This document shows positions 31,611 to 39,741 of a stretch of 64,000 nucleotides of DNA, piece after piece. Position 1 is the first letter of the stretch. The number at the start of each line of letters is the position of its first letter. The translations under genes were made by a program, and so were the position numbers. Source of the stretch: Streptomyces sp. Tue6028 (lineage in GTDB: Bacteria > Actinomycetota > Actinomycetes > Streptomycetales > Streptomycetaceae); assembly GCF_002300165.1 (NCBI RefSeq), contig NZ_MLCE01000010.1, positions 1 through 64,000 on the forward strand. The letters are read 5' to 3'. The notes under the pieces are model-generated. The model had not been told where the DNA came from. It ran no database searches and saw only the letters and a program-made list of their open reading frames with translations.

Positions 31611-32657
31611 ATGACGACGCCTCGCTATCCCCCCAAGCCCTCGCCCGGCGACCGCGTCGCCGTGCTCTCTCCCTCCGCGGGCCTGCCGGAACTCTTCCCG
31701 CGCCCCTACGAGCTGGGGCTGGAGCGACTGCGCACGGAGTACGGCCTGGAACCGGTCGAGTATCCGACCACCCGCAAGATGGGGGCGACGCCGCAGCAGC
31801 GCGCCGACGACATCCACGCGGCGTTCGCGGATCCGGCGGTCAAGGCCGTGGTCTCGTCCATCGGCGGTGCGGACCAGATCACCGTGCTGCCGCTGCTGGA
31901 CCGGGAGTTGATCCGCGCGAACCCGAAGCCCTTCTTCGGGTACAGCGACAACACCAACCTGCTCGCGTACTTGTGGAACGCCGGAATCGTCGGCTACCAC
32001 GGCGGCAGCGTGATGTGCGAACTCGGTCGCCCTGTCGCGATGCATCCGCTGACCGCGGAGTCGCTCCGCGCCGCGCTGTTCACCTCGGGACCGTACGAGG
32101 TGCGTTCCACCGACCGGTTCGGTGACGTCAACGGCCCCTGGGAGGACCCCGCGACGTTCGAGTCCGAACCCGCGTCGGAGCCGGGCGGCGGCTGGACGTG
32201 GCACCGCCCGGACCGGATCGTCGAGGGCCGCTCCTGGGGCGGCAACATCGAGATCCTCTCCTGGCTGCTGATGGCCGACCGGGAGATCGCCCGCGATCCC
32301 GCCGTGTACGAGGGTCATGTGCTGTTCCTGGAGACCTCGGAGGACATGCCGAAGGCGGACGACGTCTTCTGGATCCTGCGCAGCATGGGCGAGCGCGGTC
32401 TGCTGCGACGCTTCCCGGCGCTGCTGATGGGCCGTGCGAAGGCATGGTCGTTCGAGCACCCCAACGACGCCGACGCCAAGGCCCGTTACACGCGGGAGCA
32501 GCGCGAGGCGGTGCTGCGGGCCGTCGACCAGTACGCGCCCGACACGATGGTCGTGTTCGACGTGGACCTCGGGCACACCGATCCGCAGATCGTCATCCCC
32601 TACGGGGGCACGGTCCGGGTGGACGGCCCGGCCCGGCGCATCACCGTGACGTACTGA
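31611..32657 (+). CDS. S66-family peptidase (LD-carboxypeptidase / MccF-like)
   Basis: A 348-residue serine peptidase of family S66, which includes murein LD-carboxypeptidases and the microcin C self-immunity enzyme MccF. The catalytic Ser lies in GYSDNTNLLAYLWN (about 107-120), the Glu in LFLETSEDMP (about 239-248) and the His in the C-terminal DLGHTDPQIVIPYGG (about 322-336). The long middle domain and the absence of a signal peptide favour the MccF-like branch (cytoplasmic detoxification of peptidyl nucleotides) over wall recycling, but both are possible. TACCCT lies 6 nt before the ATG. Confidence 0.88.
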   Translation: MTTPRYPPKPSPGDRVAVLSPSAGLPELFPRPYELGLERLRTEYGLEPVEYPTTRKMGATPQQRADDIHAAFADPAVKAVVSSIGGADQITVLPLLDRELIRANPKPFFGYSDNTNLLAYLWNAGIVGYHGGSVMCELGRPVAMHPLTAESLRAALFTSGPYEVRSTDRFGDVNGPWEDPATFESEPASEPGGGWTWHRPDRIVEGRSWGGNIEILSWLLMADREIARDPAVYEGHVLFLETSEDMPKADDVFWILRSMGERGLLRRFPALLMGRAKAWSFEHPNDADAKARYTREQREAVLRAVDQYAPDTMVVFDVDLGHTDPQIVIPYGGTVRVDGPARRITVTY

Positions 32658-32776
32658 CGCTGGCGCACGACGGTCGCGACCGAGGCGGCCGCCGTGCGCC
32701 GGACGCGTAGGCCGACACCGAGGAGAGCACCCGCACGCCCCCGTAACCGCCCGTCACCCTGGGTAGTTGACGCGGC

Positions 32777-34078
32777 ATGCACGACGTACGCACCGTAAGG
32801 GCGCCCTCCATGCTGCGGCTCGCGGCCGCCTCCCTCGCCGGGACCGCAATCGAGTTCTACGACTTCTTCGTGTACGGGACGGCGGCCGCTCTGGTCCTGG
32901 GACCGTTGTTCTTCCCGACGTTCTCACCGCTGGCGGGGACGCTGGCGGCCTTCGCGACGTTCGGTGTCGGGTTCGTCGCCCGCCCGCTCGGCTCGGTGCT
33001 CTTCGGGCATCTCGGGGACCGGCGCGGGCGGCGTCCCGTCCTGGTCGCCTCACTGCTGCTGACCGGTACGGCGACCGTCGCCGTGGGCTGTGTGCCGACG
33101 TACGAACACATCGGCGTGACTGCTCCGGTACTCCTTCTCGTGCTGCGTTTCCTCCAGGGCCTGGGCCTGGGCGGCGAGTGGGGCGGGGCGGTGCTGCTGA
33201 CCGCCGAGCACGCGCCCGCCGAGCGGCGAGGGCTGTGGTCGAGCTTCCCGCAGGTCGGCCCGTCGCTCGGCTTCGTGCTGGCCAACGGCGTGATGCTGGC
33301 ACTGTCGGCGACGCTGTCCGACGCGCAGTTCGCCGCGTGGGGGTGGCGGGTGCCGTTCTGGGCCGCGGGCGTGCTCGCGGCGGCGGGGCTGTGGCTGCGC
33401 GGTTCGCTGGCGGAGAGCCCGCAGTTCCTGGAGATGCGGGACCACGCGCGCGTGCCGCTCGCCGAGGTGGTGCGCGACCACTGGCGGCTGGTGCTGCTGA
33501 CGGCCGGCGGACTCGCGGTCGGCTACGCGGTGTTCTACGCGGTGACGACGTGGGCGCTCGCGTACGGCGTCGAGCGACTGGGCGTGAGCCGTACCGTCAT
33601 GCTGACCTGCATCATGGCCGCGGTGGTGGTCAAGGGCTGTCTGACACCGGTGATGGCCCTGCTCGGCGACCGGTTCGGGCGGCGCCCCCTGTGTCTGGTG
33701 GGCTGCACGGCCGCCGCGCTCTGGACGTTCCCCATGGTCGCCCTGCTGTCGACAGGCGAACCGCTGCTGATGTTCGCCGGCTTCCTGGTGGCCCTGATCG
33801 CGTTCATCACGATGTTCGCCGTCATCGCCGCGTATCTGCCGGAGTTGTACGAGCCCCGCGTGCGCTGCACGGGCGCCGCCGTGGGCTACAACCTGGGCGG
33901 GGTTCTCGGTGGCGCGCTCACACCCATTGTGGCGACAGCGGTGGCGAGCGGACCGGGCATCCCCTGGGGCGTGGCCGCGTATCTGACCGCGATCGCGCTG
34001 CTCAGCCTGGGATGCTTCGCGCTGCTCCCGGAGACCCGGTCGGTGCCACGCCTTGCGGTCGTGCAAGCGGCCGACTGA
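32777..34078 (+). CDS. MFS metabolite:H+ symporter (ProP/KgtP-type)
   Basis: A 433-residue 12-helix transporter of the metabolite:proton symporter group (MHS family: alpha-ketoglutarate, proline/betaine, shikimate and citrate carriers). Signatures are TAIEFYDFFVYGTAAALVLG (about 21-40), GHLGDRRGRRPVL (about 78-90), FLQGLGLGGEWGGAVLL (about 124-140) and the mid loop GDRFGRRPL. A proton-coupled importer; the substrate cannot be told from sequence. Its end converges with the cation exchanger gene 29 bp away. Confidence 0.92.
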   Translation: MHDVRTVRAPSMLRLAAASLAGTAIEFYDFFVYGTAAALVLGPLFFPTFSPLAGTLAAFATFGVGFVARPLGSVLFGHLGDRRGRRPVLVASLLLTGTATVAVGCVPTYEHIGVTAPVLLLVLRFLQGLGLGGEWGGAVLLTAEHAPAERRGLWSSFPQVGPSLGFVLANGVMLALSATLSDAQFAAWGWRVPFWAAGVLAAAGLWLRGSLAESPQFLEMRDHARVPLAEVVRDHWRLVLLTAGGLAVGYAVFYAVTTWALAYGVERLGVSRTVMLTCIMAAVVVKGCLTPVMALLGDRFGRRPLCLVGCTAAALWTFPMVALLSTGEPLLMFAGFLVALIAFITMFAVIAAYLPELYEPRVRCTGAAVGYNLGGVLGGALTPIVATAVASGPGIPWGVAAYLTAIALLSLGCFALLPETRSVPRLAVVQAAD

Positions 34079-34107
34079 GGGCGGGGGCCGCCCCTGGTGC
34101 GAGCCGC

Positions 34108-35208
34108 TCAGGGGTTGACCGCGAGTTCCAGATAGGCCGCGAACAGCACCAGATGGACACCGCCCTGGAGCGGGGTCGCGCGGCCCGGAACCACGGTCAG
34201 GGAGCTCACCACCACGGTGAGCGCCAGCAGCACCATGTGCGTGGCGCCGAGGCCGAGGACGAGCGGTCCGGAGAGCCAGATGGACGCGAGGGCGACGGCG
34301 GGAATGGTCAGTCCGATGCTGGCCATGGCGGAGCCGAGAGCGAGGTTCAGGCTGGTCTGCACCCGGTCGCGGCGGGCGGACCGGAGTGCGGCGATGGTCT
34401 CGGGCAGCAGGACGAGCAGGGCGATGATCACACCGACCACGGCGGCCGGCATGCCGGCCGCCTCCACCCCGGACTCGATGGTGGGCGACACGCCCTTGGC
34501 GAGTCCGACCACGCCGACGAGGGCCAGGGCCAGCAGTCCGAGGCTGAGCGCCGCCGTACGGCCCGAGGGGGCGTCGGCGTGGTCGTCCGCGTGGATGATC
34601 TCGCCCTGCCGGGTGATCGGCAGGAAGTAGTCGCGGTGCCGCACGGTCTGGGTCGTGACGAACAGGCCGTAGAGGACGAGTGAGGACAGGGCGGCGAAGG
34701 TGAGCTGGGCCGAGGAGAATTCGGGGCCCGGCTTGCTGGTGGTGAAGGTCGGCAGGACGAGGCTGAGCGTGGCGAGCGTCGCGACGGTGGCGAGGGCCGC
34801 TCCGGTGCCTTCGGCGTTGAAGACGGCGAGCCCGTGGCGCAGGGAGGCGACGAGCAGACAGAGACCGACGATGCCGTTGCAGGTGATCATCACGGCCGCG
34901 AACACCGTGTCGCGGGCCAGCGTCGCGCTCTTGTCGCCGCCGTCCGCCATCAGGGTGACGATCAGGGCCACTTCGATGATCGTGACGGCGATGGCGAGCA
35001 CCAGGGACCCGAAGGGTTCACCGACCCGGTGGGCCACCACCTCGGCGTGATGGACGGCCGCCAGCACGGCTCCTGCGAGCACCAGGGTCACCAGGACCAC
35101 CACCGCGCCGGGCACGTCGCGTCCCCAGGTGAAGACCAGCAGGACCACCGCGAGCATGGGCACGATGGCCGTCCACTGCGTGAGGGGTGACCGGAGCCGA
35201 TCGATCAT
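34108..35208 (-). CDS. Cation/H+ exchanger of the ChaA/CaCA type
   Basis: A 366-residue integral membrane antiporter with the two inverted Na_Ca_ex repeats. The first acidic repeat is GEPFGSLVLAIAVTIIEVALIV (about 62-83) and the second LLVLLPETIAALRSARRDRVQTSLNLALGSAMASIGLTIP (about 260-300). Exports Ca2+ (or Na+/K+) against H+. The ATG at 35208 starts directly before the first helix, but the SD-like AGGAAGGA is far (16 nt), so an earlier ATG at 35274 is possible. It lies downstream of terC on the same strand, in a block of metal and Ter-stress genes. Confidence 0.87.
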   Translation of the reverse strand: MIDRLRSPLTQWTAIVPMLAVVLLVFTWGRDVPGAVVVLVTLVLAGAVLAAVHHAEVVAHRVGEPFGSLVLAIAVTIIEVALIVTLMADGGDKSATLARDTVFAAVMITCNGIVGLCLLVASLRHGLAVFNAEGTGAALATVATLATLSLVLPTFTTSKPGPEFSSAQLTFAALSSLVLYGLFVTTQTVRHRDYFLPITRQGEIIHADDHADAPSGRTAALSLGLLALALVGVVGLAKGVSPTIESGVEAAGMPAAVVGVIIALLVLLPETIAALRSARRDRVQTSLNLALGSAMASIGLTIPAVALASIWLSGPLVLGLGATHMVLLALTVVVSSLTVVPGRATPLQGGVHLVLFAAYLELAVNP

Positions 35209-35632
35209 GCTGCGATCGTCGCAGTCCTTCCTGGGGCCCGCACTCCGGTCGCCGGGTGGCCGTTCCGCTGTCATGGAGGACGGTTCGCTTCCGGGATCGG
35301 CCGCCGGGTCGGCTCGGTCGTGTCCCGTGTGTCGCATCAGCCATCTCCCGTGTGTCGCGTTCGGTGGGCGGAAGGCGAGCCTGTGGGCTTCGGGTCGTCG
35401 CCGTGCCGTCCTGGTCGTTCGGTGTCGTGTGGTGTGTGCGGGGCTCCGTGGGGTCGGTGCGCTCGCGGCCGTGGCCGGCGTGCCTGGTCGACGTGATGGG
35501 TGTGCTCCTCCGGACGGGTCGGGAGGAGCGGATGTCAGGGCCGTCCGTCGCTGTGCCCGGACATGCTCCGGGAGCGGTGGTCGGCTCCTCGCCGCACGCC
35601 GCTCCCGGAGGCTGTTCGCGCAGTCGACGCCG
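35209..35632. other. Gap between terC and the cation exchanger
   Basis: No gene is supported. It contains the terC terminator (35566-35610) and two direct copies of CCCGTGTGTCGC about 23 bp apart near 35325-35360. The terminator implies that the exchanger gene has its own promoter. Confidence 0.5.
35566..35610 (-). terminator. Terminator after terC
   Basis: CTCCGGGAGCGG (35566-35577) pairs perfectly with CCGCTCCCGGAG (35599-35610); loop of 21 nt; 22 bp beyond the stop. Confidence 0.75.
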
Positions 35633-36631
35633 TCAGACGTCGACGCTCTTCGGGCTCTTGTCCCCGGCGCTCTCCTGCTCGTCGCGCGCCGCCTGCTTCC
35701 TGGAGGCCATCAGGCTGGTGATCGTGGTGACCACCAGGACCGCGCAGATCACGCCGAGGGAGACCGGGATGGAGATCTCGGGGACGTGGACGCCGGACTC
35801 GTGCAGCGCGTGCAGGACGAGCTTGACGCCGATGAAGCCGAGGATGACCGACAGGCCGTAGCTCAGGTGGACCAGCTTCTTGAGCAGCCCGCCGATGAGG
35901 AAGTACAGCTGTCGCAGACCCATCAGCGCGAACGCGTTGGCCGTGAACACGATGTACGGGTCCTGGGTGAGGCCGAAGATCGCGGGGATCGAGTCCAGGG
36001 CGAAGAGCACGTCGGTGGTGCCGATCGCCAGCATGACGACGAGCATCGGCGTCATGACGCGCTTGCCGTTCTGCTGGATCCACAGCTTGGTGCCGTGGTA
36101 CCGGTCGGCCACGCCGAAGCGTCGCTCGGCCGCCTTCAGCAGGCGGTTCTCCTCGAACTCCTCGTCCTCCTCCTCGGCCCTGGCCTCCTGGATCAGCTTC
36201 CAGGCGGTGTAGATGAGGAACGCGCCGAAGATGTAGAAGACCCAAGCGAAGCTCGCGAGGATCGCGGCACCCGCGGCGATGAATATCGCGCGCAGGACGA
36301 GGGCGATGAGCACACCGACGAGGAGCACGCGCTGCTGGTACTGAGAGGGCACCGCGAACTTCGCCATGATCAGTACGAAGACGAAGAGGTTGTCGACGCT
36401 CAGCGATTTCTCGGTGATGAAGCCGGCGAAGAACTCTCCGGCGGGCTCGCCGCCGGAGAAGACGAGCAGGCCGAGTCCGAAGAGGCCGGCCAGGGCGATC
36501 CAGACGATCGTCCAGATTCCGGCTTCTTTGATCGACACGTCGTGCGGCTTGCGGCCGATGAAGAAGTCGACCGCGATGAGGGCGGCGAGGCCCACGATCG
36601 TCAGGACCCACAGGGTCAGGGAAACATCCAC
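35633..36631 (-). CDS. TerC-family membrane protein, probable Mn2+ exporter
   Basis: A 332-residue membrane protein with about nine helices of the TerC/Alx group, now viewed as metal (Mn2+) exporters that also load secreted enzymes. The acidic intramembrane motifs are kept: AVDFFIGRKP (about 20-29), EKSLSVDNLFVFVLI (about 73-87; Asp-Asn pair) and TTDVLFALDSIPAIFG (about 209-224). The start is a GTG at 36631 with CGGAGG 5 bp upstream. The 175-nt leader is a manganese riboswitch that can mask this ribosome site, so expression should rise with Mn2+. Confidence 0.93.
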   Translation of the reverse strand: MDVSLTLWVLTIVGLAALIAVDFFIGRKPHDVSIKEAGIWTIVWIALAGLFGLGLLVFSGGEPAGEFFAGFITEKSLSVDNLFVFVLIMAKFAVPSQYQQRVLLVGVLIALVLRAIFIAAGAAILASFAWVFYIFGAFLIYTAWKLIQEARAEEEDEEFEENRLLKAAERRFGVADRYHGTKLWIQQNGKRVMTPMLVVMLAIGTTDVLFALDSIPAIFGLTQDPYIVFTANAFALMGLRQLYFLIGGLLKKLVHLSYGLSVILGFIGVKLVLHALHESGVHVPEISIPVSLGVICAVLVVTTITSLMASRKQAARDEQESAGDKSPKSVDV

Positions 36632-36635
36632 TGCG

Positions 36636-36683
36636 CCTCCGGCAGTACGTAACGGCAGGTCTCAGCGTCGTCGCTGCCGGAGG
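36636..36683 (-). promoter_or_regulatory. RBS-sequestering helix of the terC riboswitch
   Basis: CTGCCGGAGG, which contains the terC ribosome binding site (36636-36645), is the exact reverse complement of CCTCCGGCAG in the 3' part of the aptamer (36674-36683). The 28 bases between them include the conserved GCTGAGACC. Formation of this 10-bp helix would hide the site; metal binding by the aptamer would compete with it. This is a translational ON design. Confidence 0.7.
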
Positions 36684-36806
36684 TCTCTTCCACCCGGGAC
36701 GGCCGGGGCGCGTGATGCGCCCGGTGTACGCGGGCCGACGCCCCGGGATCTGGCCTGATCCGTATTGACGGGCACGTCGCCATAGGTAGGGAGTACTCCC
36801 CTCCGT
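36652..36806 (-). promoter_or_regulatory. yybP-ykoY manganese riboswitch (aptamer) upstream of terC
   Basis: Transcribed from 36806 down to 36652. The 5' part has the conserved GGGGAGTA loop, then a CCGTCAATACGG segment matching the GUCAAU region of known aptamers, and near the 3' end GCTGAGACC, the second metal-binding loop. The flanks ACGGAGGG and CCTGCCGT pair as P1 with one mismatch and one G-U. The family senses Mn2+ and is often linked to TerC or P-type ATPases. Seen motifs and gene context agree. Confidence 0.82.
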
Positions 36807-36813
36807 ACGAACG

Positions 36814-36842
36814 AGAGTACCCAACCACCAAGGAAAGGTAAA
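36814..36842 (-). promoter_or_regulatory. Promoter of the terC riboswitch
   Basis: TTTACC (-35, 4 of 6 consensus), 17-bp spacer, TACTCT (-10). Transcription would begin about 7 nt downstream, right at the first base of aptamer helix P1 (36806). Confidence 0.55.
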
Positions 36843-36929
36843 GCGATTGGTAAAAGAAGAGCCAAAACCCCAGTTCAGAGAGGCTTTACTGTTACTTGGC
36901 ACACTCCAGGAGCTCGGCCCTGCGCATGC

Positions 36930-38951
36930 TCATCGGTTCCATGGACGCCGGGCCGCAGCCACCTGGGCCAGCACCTGCTGGAGTACCTGACTGCCCGGCG
37001 GGACGAGCGTGGGCTCGTACGTCCAGGCGTGCCCGACCCATGGGTCGGCGAGGTGGTCGTCGGCCACCGGCGTGAGCCGCATCAGCGAACGCCAGAGCGG
37101 GTCGAGCAGCGGCCCGTAGGCAGCGGCGTCCTCACGGTCGGCCACCATCATCAGGTGCACCCCGACGGCCGGGCCCTCGTCCGCGAGATAGCGCAGCTGG
37201 GTCACGGCACGGTCGTCGAACCCGTGCGGGAAGTCATTGACGATCAGCAACTGCTCGGCTGTGTCGAACCCGGGCGGCAGCGAGTCGGACGCTCCGCCAC
37301 GGATCGCCATCTGCACCAGGTCGACCCGCTGGGTGAGCCGGGCCAGGACCTCGGAGACCCCGGCGGCGCCGACAGCGGGCGGCACGTCGAGCACCCCGGA
37401 CTGCGTCAGCGGTGCGAGAGAGGACGCTCCGGAACCGGCCGGGTCGATGACGTGCACCGTGAACTCGCCGACGGGATACACGGCGAGCAGCCGCGCGGCA
37501 AGCGCGACGGCCGTGTCCATCGCCAGGCGGCGCAGCTCGTCGGCGTCGGCGAGGCCGCCGTCCGCGGAGGTGCGGCCACTGTCGATCCACAGGCCGCGCT
37601 CCAGCGGCAGCCGCAGGAGCATCGGGATGCTCAGGCGTTCGCTCTCGGGCAGGCTGAGATCGCCCAGGCGCAGGGCCATCGGGATCTCCATCGGCACCCG
37701 GTAGCCGTGCCAGACAGGGTTGTCCCAGCGCGCGTACGCCGTGGGGAGCGCGGGCTCGACGACCTCGGACTCGGCGACCAACTGGGCGAGATCCCGGTCG
37801 AGCGCCTCTCGGGCCTGGTCGACGAGCTGGGCGTGCCTGGCGCGCGCCGCCTCACGGGCCGCGTCACCCTGGCCGCCGATCCGGCTGCGCGGGTCGGACA
37901 GCACCTGGTCGAGTTCCTTCTCCATACGGGAGTCGGCGAAGTCGACGGCGCTGCGGTAGGCGGCGGTGGTGCGGGCGAGGTCCTCGAACATGCCCCACAC
38001 CTGGTTGTAGAGCCGCTCGTCCATGGACCAGCCGGTCGCGTCGCCCGCGACGGGCTGGGCGGGGCGGCCGGGCTCGGCCGGTGGCGCGGTCGGCGCAGGC
38101 GGGGGCGGTGCCGCGGTCTGCCGGCCGGGGTGCGTGTAGTTGATCCCGCCACCGACGGAGGCGGACGGCTGGGTGACGGCGGAGGGGTCGGGCGGTGTGG
38201 TGCCGCTCGGGTAGCCCTGCCCCGGCGTCGCACTCCCCTGCGGACCGGGGGTGTCGTACGGGGACTGCGGTGGCGTGACGGTCCCCGGGGCGCCCTGCGG
38301 TCCCGGATACGGCTGGTCGGCTCCGGGCGCCGAACTGGCCGCCTGCCGCGACCGGTCCGCGTCCGCCGTACGCGGCGGGGGCGCGGCGACCGAGCGGGCC
38401 ATTCCGCGCGCCACCGCTTCATTGATGCTTCCGGCGAGCTGCTGGGCCTCGGGCAGGCCCTGGTCGGCGAGGAGTTCGGCGAGGCCGCCCGCGTACCCCT
38501 GGCCGACCGCGCGTACCTTCCAGGCGCCCTGCCTGCGGTAGAGCTCCATGGCGACGACGGCGGACTCGGCGTCCAGGCCGGTGACGGTGTAGCTGGCGAC
38601 CTCCGCGCCGTCGAGGCCGGTGACCGCGACGAAGGGGGCGGCGACGGCGCCGAACCGGACCGGGCCGCCGACCCCGGACGGCAGTGCGAGCAGCACACTG
38701 ACCCGGTGCACGTGCTCCGGCAGGGCGTCGAGGTCGAACGCCAGGCGGTGATCGGCCGCCGCCTGCTTGGAGACCTCCAGCCCCGGCAGTGTGGGCGCGC
38801 CCGGGTGGGCCACCCACTCGACGCCGCGGATCTTGCCCTGCTCGTCGCTGAGCGTGGCCCCGGCCACGACCGGTTTACCGGCCGAGATCCGGACCTCGAG
38901 ACGGACCTGGGAGAGCGGGTGGTTCTGCCCCCGGACCAGCTCGGCCGTCAT
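36930..38951 (-). CDS. TerD-domain protein fused to a degenerate FtsK-like domain
   Basis: A 673-residue cytoplasmic stress protein. Residues 1-180 are a TerD domain (LVRGQNHPLS start; FVAVTGLDGAEVASYTVTGLDAESAVVAMELYRRQGAWKVRAVGQGYAGGLAEL) but lack the acidic DNLTGEG-type calcium loop of TerD. A Pro/Gly/Gln-rich linker follows (190-305). The C-terminal half (about 320-673) looks like an FtsK/HerA-type ATPase core (IPMLLRLPLERGLWIDSGR..., Walker B-like EQLLIVNDFPHGF, then VGVHLMMVADRED), yet no GxxGK(S/T) P-loop is present, so it should not hydrolyse ATP. Fusions of this kind belong to the Ter chemical-stress systems. It sits 52 bp after terD in one operon. Confidence 0.85.
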   Translation of the reverse strand: MTAELVRGQNHPLSQVRLEVRISAGKPVVAGATLSDEQGKIRGVEWVAHPGAPTLPGLEVSKQAAADHRLAFDLDALPEHVHRVSVLLALPSGVGGPVRFGAVAAPFVAVTGLDGAEVASYTVTGLDAESAVVAMELYRRQGAWKVRAVGQGYAGGLAELLADQGLPEAQQLAGSINEAVARGMARSVAAPPPRTADADRSRQAASSAPGADQPYPGPQGAPGTVTPPQSPYDTPGPQGSATPGQGYPSGTTPPDPSAVTQPSASVGGGINYTHPGRQTAAPPPPAPTAPPAEPGRPAQPVAGDATGWSMDERLYNQVWGMFEDLARTTAAYRSAVDFADSRMEKELDQVLSDPRSRIGGQGDAAREAARARHAQLVDQAREALDRDLAQLVAESEVVEPALPTAYARWDNPVWHGYRVPMEIPMALRLGDLSLPESERLSIPMLLRLPLERGLWIDSGRTSADGGLADADELRRLAMDTAVALAARLLAVYPVGEFTVHVIDPAGSGASSLAPLTQSGVLDVPPAVGAAGVSEVLARLTQRVDLVQMAIRGGASDSLPPGFDTAEQLLIVNDFPHGFDDRAVTQLRYLADEGPAVGVHLMMVADREDAAAYGPLLDPLWRSLMRLTPVADDHLADPWVGHAWTYEPTLVPPGSQVLQQVLAQVAAARRPWNR

Positions 38952-39003
38952 CGCCTTGTCCCCCTGTGTCGCTATGTCGCTTCGTGCGGTGTGGGCGCGT
39001 TGC

Positions 39004-39582
39004 CTACAGGTGCGGCAGGATCGCCGGCATCAGGTCCTGGAACGTGCGGCCGTTGGCCGGCGTACCGAGGGCCGTCATCTGCCAGCCGGCTCCGGCGCGG
39101 TGCACCTTCGCCATGATCTGGGCCGTGTACTGCCCGCCGCCCGCGAGCGTGTAGCGGGCGAGCTCCTGGCCGTTGGTCTCGTCGACCAGGCGGCAGAACG
39201 CGTTCTGCACTTCCTGGAAGGTCTGGCCCGTGAAGGAGTTCACGGTGAAGACGATCTGGTCGATGTGGACCGGGATGCGCTGCAGGTCGACGAGGATCGA
39301 CTCGTCGTCGCCGCCCTGGCCCGCGCCGCCGACGAGGTTGTCACCCGTGTGCCGTACGGAGCCGTCGTCGCTGACGAGGTGACGGAAGAACACCACGTCG
39401 ACGGGCTGCTTGTCCGCGAACAGCACGGCGGACGCGTCGAGGTCGATCTCCCGGGTGCGCGAGCCGAACAGGCCGCGCCTCGGAGCGGCCTGCCAGCCGA
39501 GGCCCATGCGCACCGCGGTCAGCGTGCCCCCGTCGTTCTTCTGCAGACTGATGGCCTGACCCTTGGTCATGTTGACCGTCAC
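39004..39582 (-). CDS. TerD-family calcium-binding stress protein
   Basis: A 192-residue TerD/CABP protein of the tellurite/chemical-stress family. The calcium-binding segments are intact: REIDLDASAVLF (about 44-55) and DNLVGGAGQGGDDESI (about 81-96), the latter being the family's DNLTGxGxGDDE loop. The GTG at 39582 is preferred over the ATG at 39570 because GAGGGGAA lies about 5 bp before it. Cytoplasmic, probably part of a membrane-associated metal-sensing complex with TerC. A damage-type promoter candidate precedes it, and the TerD-fusion gene follows. Confidence 0.92.
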   Translation of the reverse strand: MTVNMTKGQAISLQKNDGGTLTAVRMGLGWQAAPRRGLFGSRTREIDLDASAVLFADKQPVDVVFFRHLVSDDGSVRHTGDNLVGGAGQGGDDESILVDLQRIPVHIDQIVFTVNSFTGQTFQEVQNAFCRLVDETNGQELARYTLAGGGQYTAQIMAKVHRAGAGWQMTALGTPANGRTFQDLMPAILPHL

Positions 39583-39638
39583 GCGCTGTTCCCCTCTCGA
39601 ACTGTCCCCTGTTGCCGCGGAGTCCGCGGATGACCAGA

Positions 39639-39661
39639 ACACTACGCAGGGGCACCGACAG
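39639..39661 (-). promoter_or_regulatory. Candidate RecA-NDp promoter of the terD operon
   Basis: On the minus strand: CTGTCGGTGCC, six bases, TAGTGT. Eight of eleven upstream positions fit, the spacer is 6, and it lies directly after the uvrB terminator. Weaker than the uvr and ogt sites. Confidence 0.45.
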
Positions 39662-39675
39662 CGCCGAACCCTGGG

Positions 39676-39709
39676 GCGCACTTTGTGTCGGTCTTGCAAC
39701 ACAGTGCGC
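39676..39709 (-). terminator. Terminator after uvrB
   Basis: GCGCACTTTGTGT pairs with ACACAGTGCGC with one bulged T; 10-nt loop; 33 bp past the uvrB stop. Confidence 0.65.
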
Positions 39710-39741
39710 ATGGCCCGAGGTAGGGCGCCTCGGCGGGAGCG

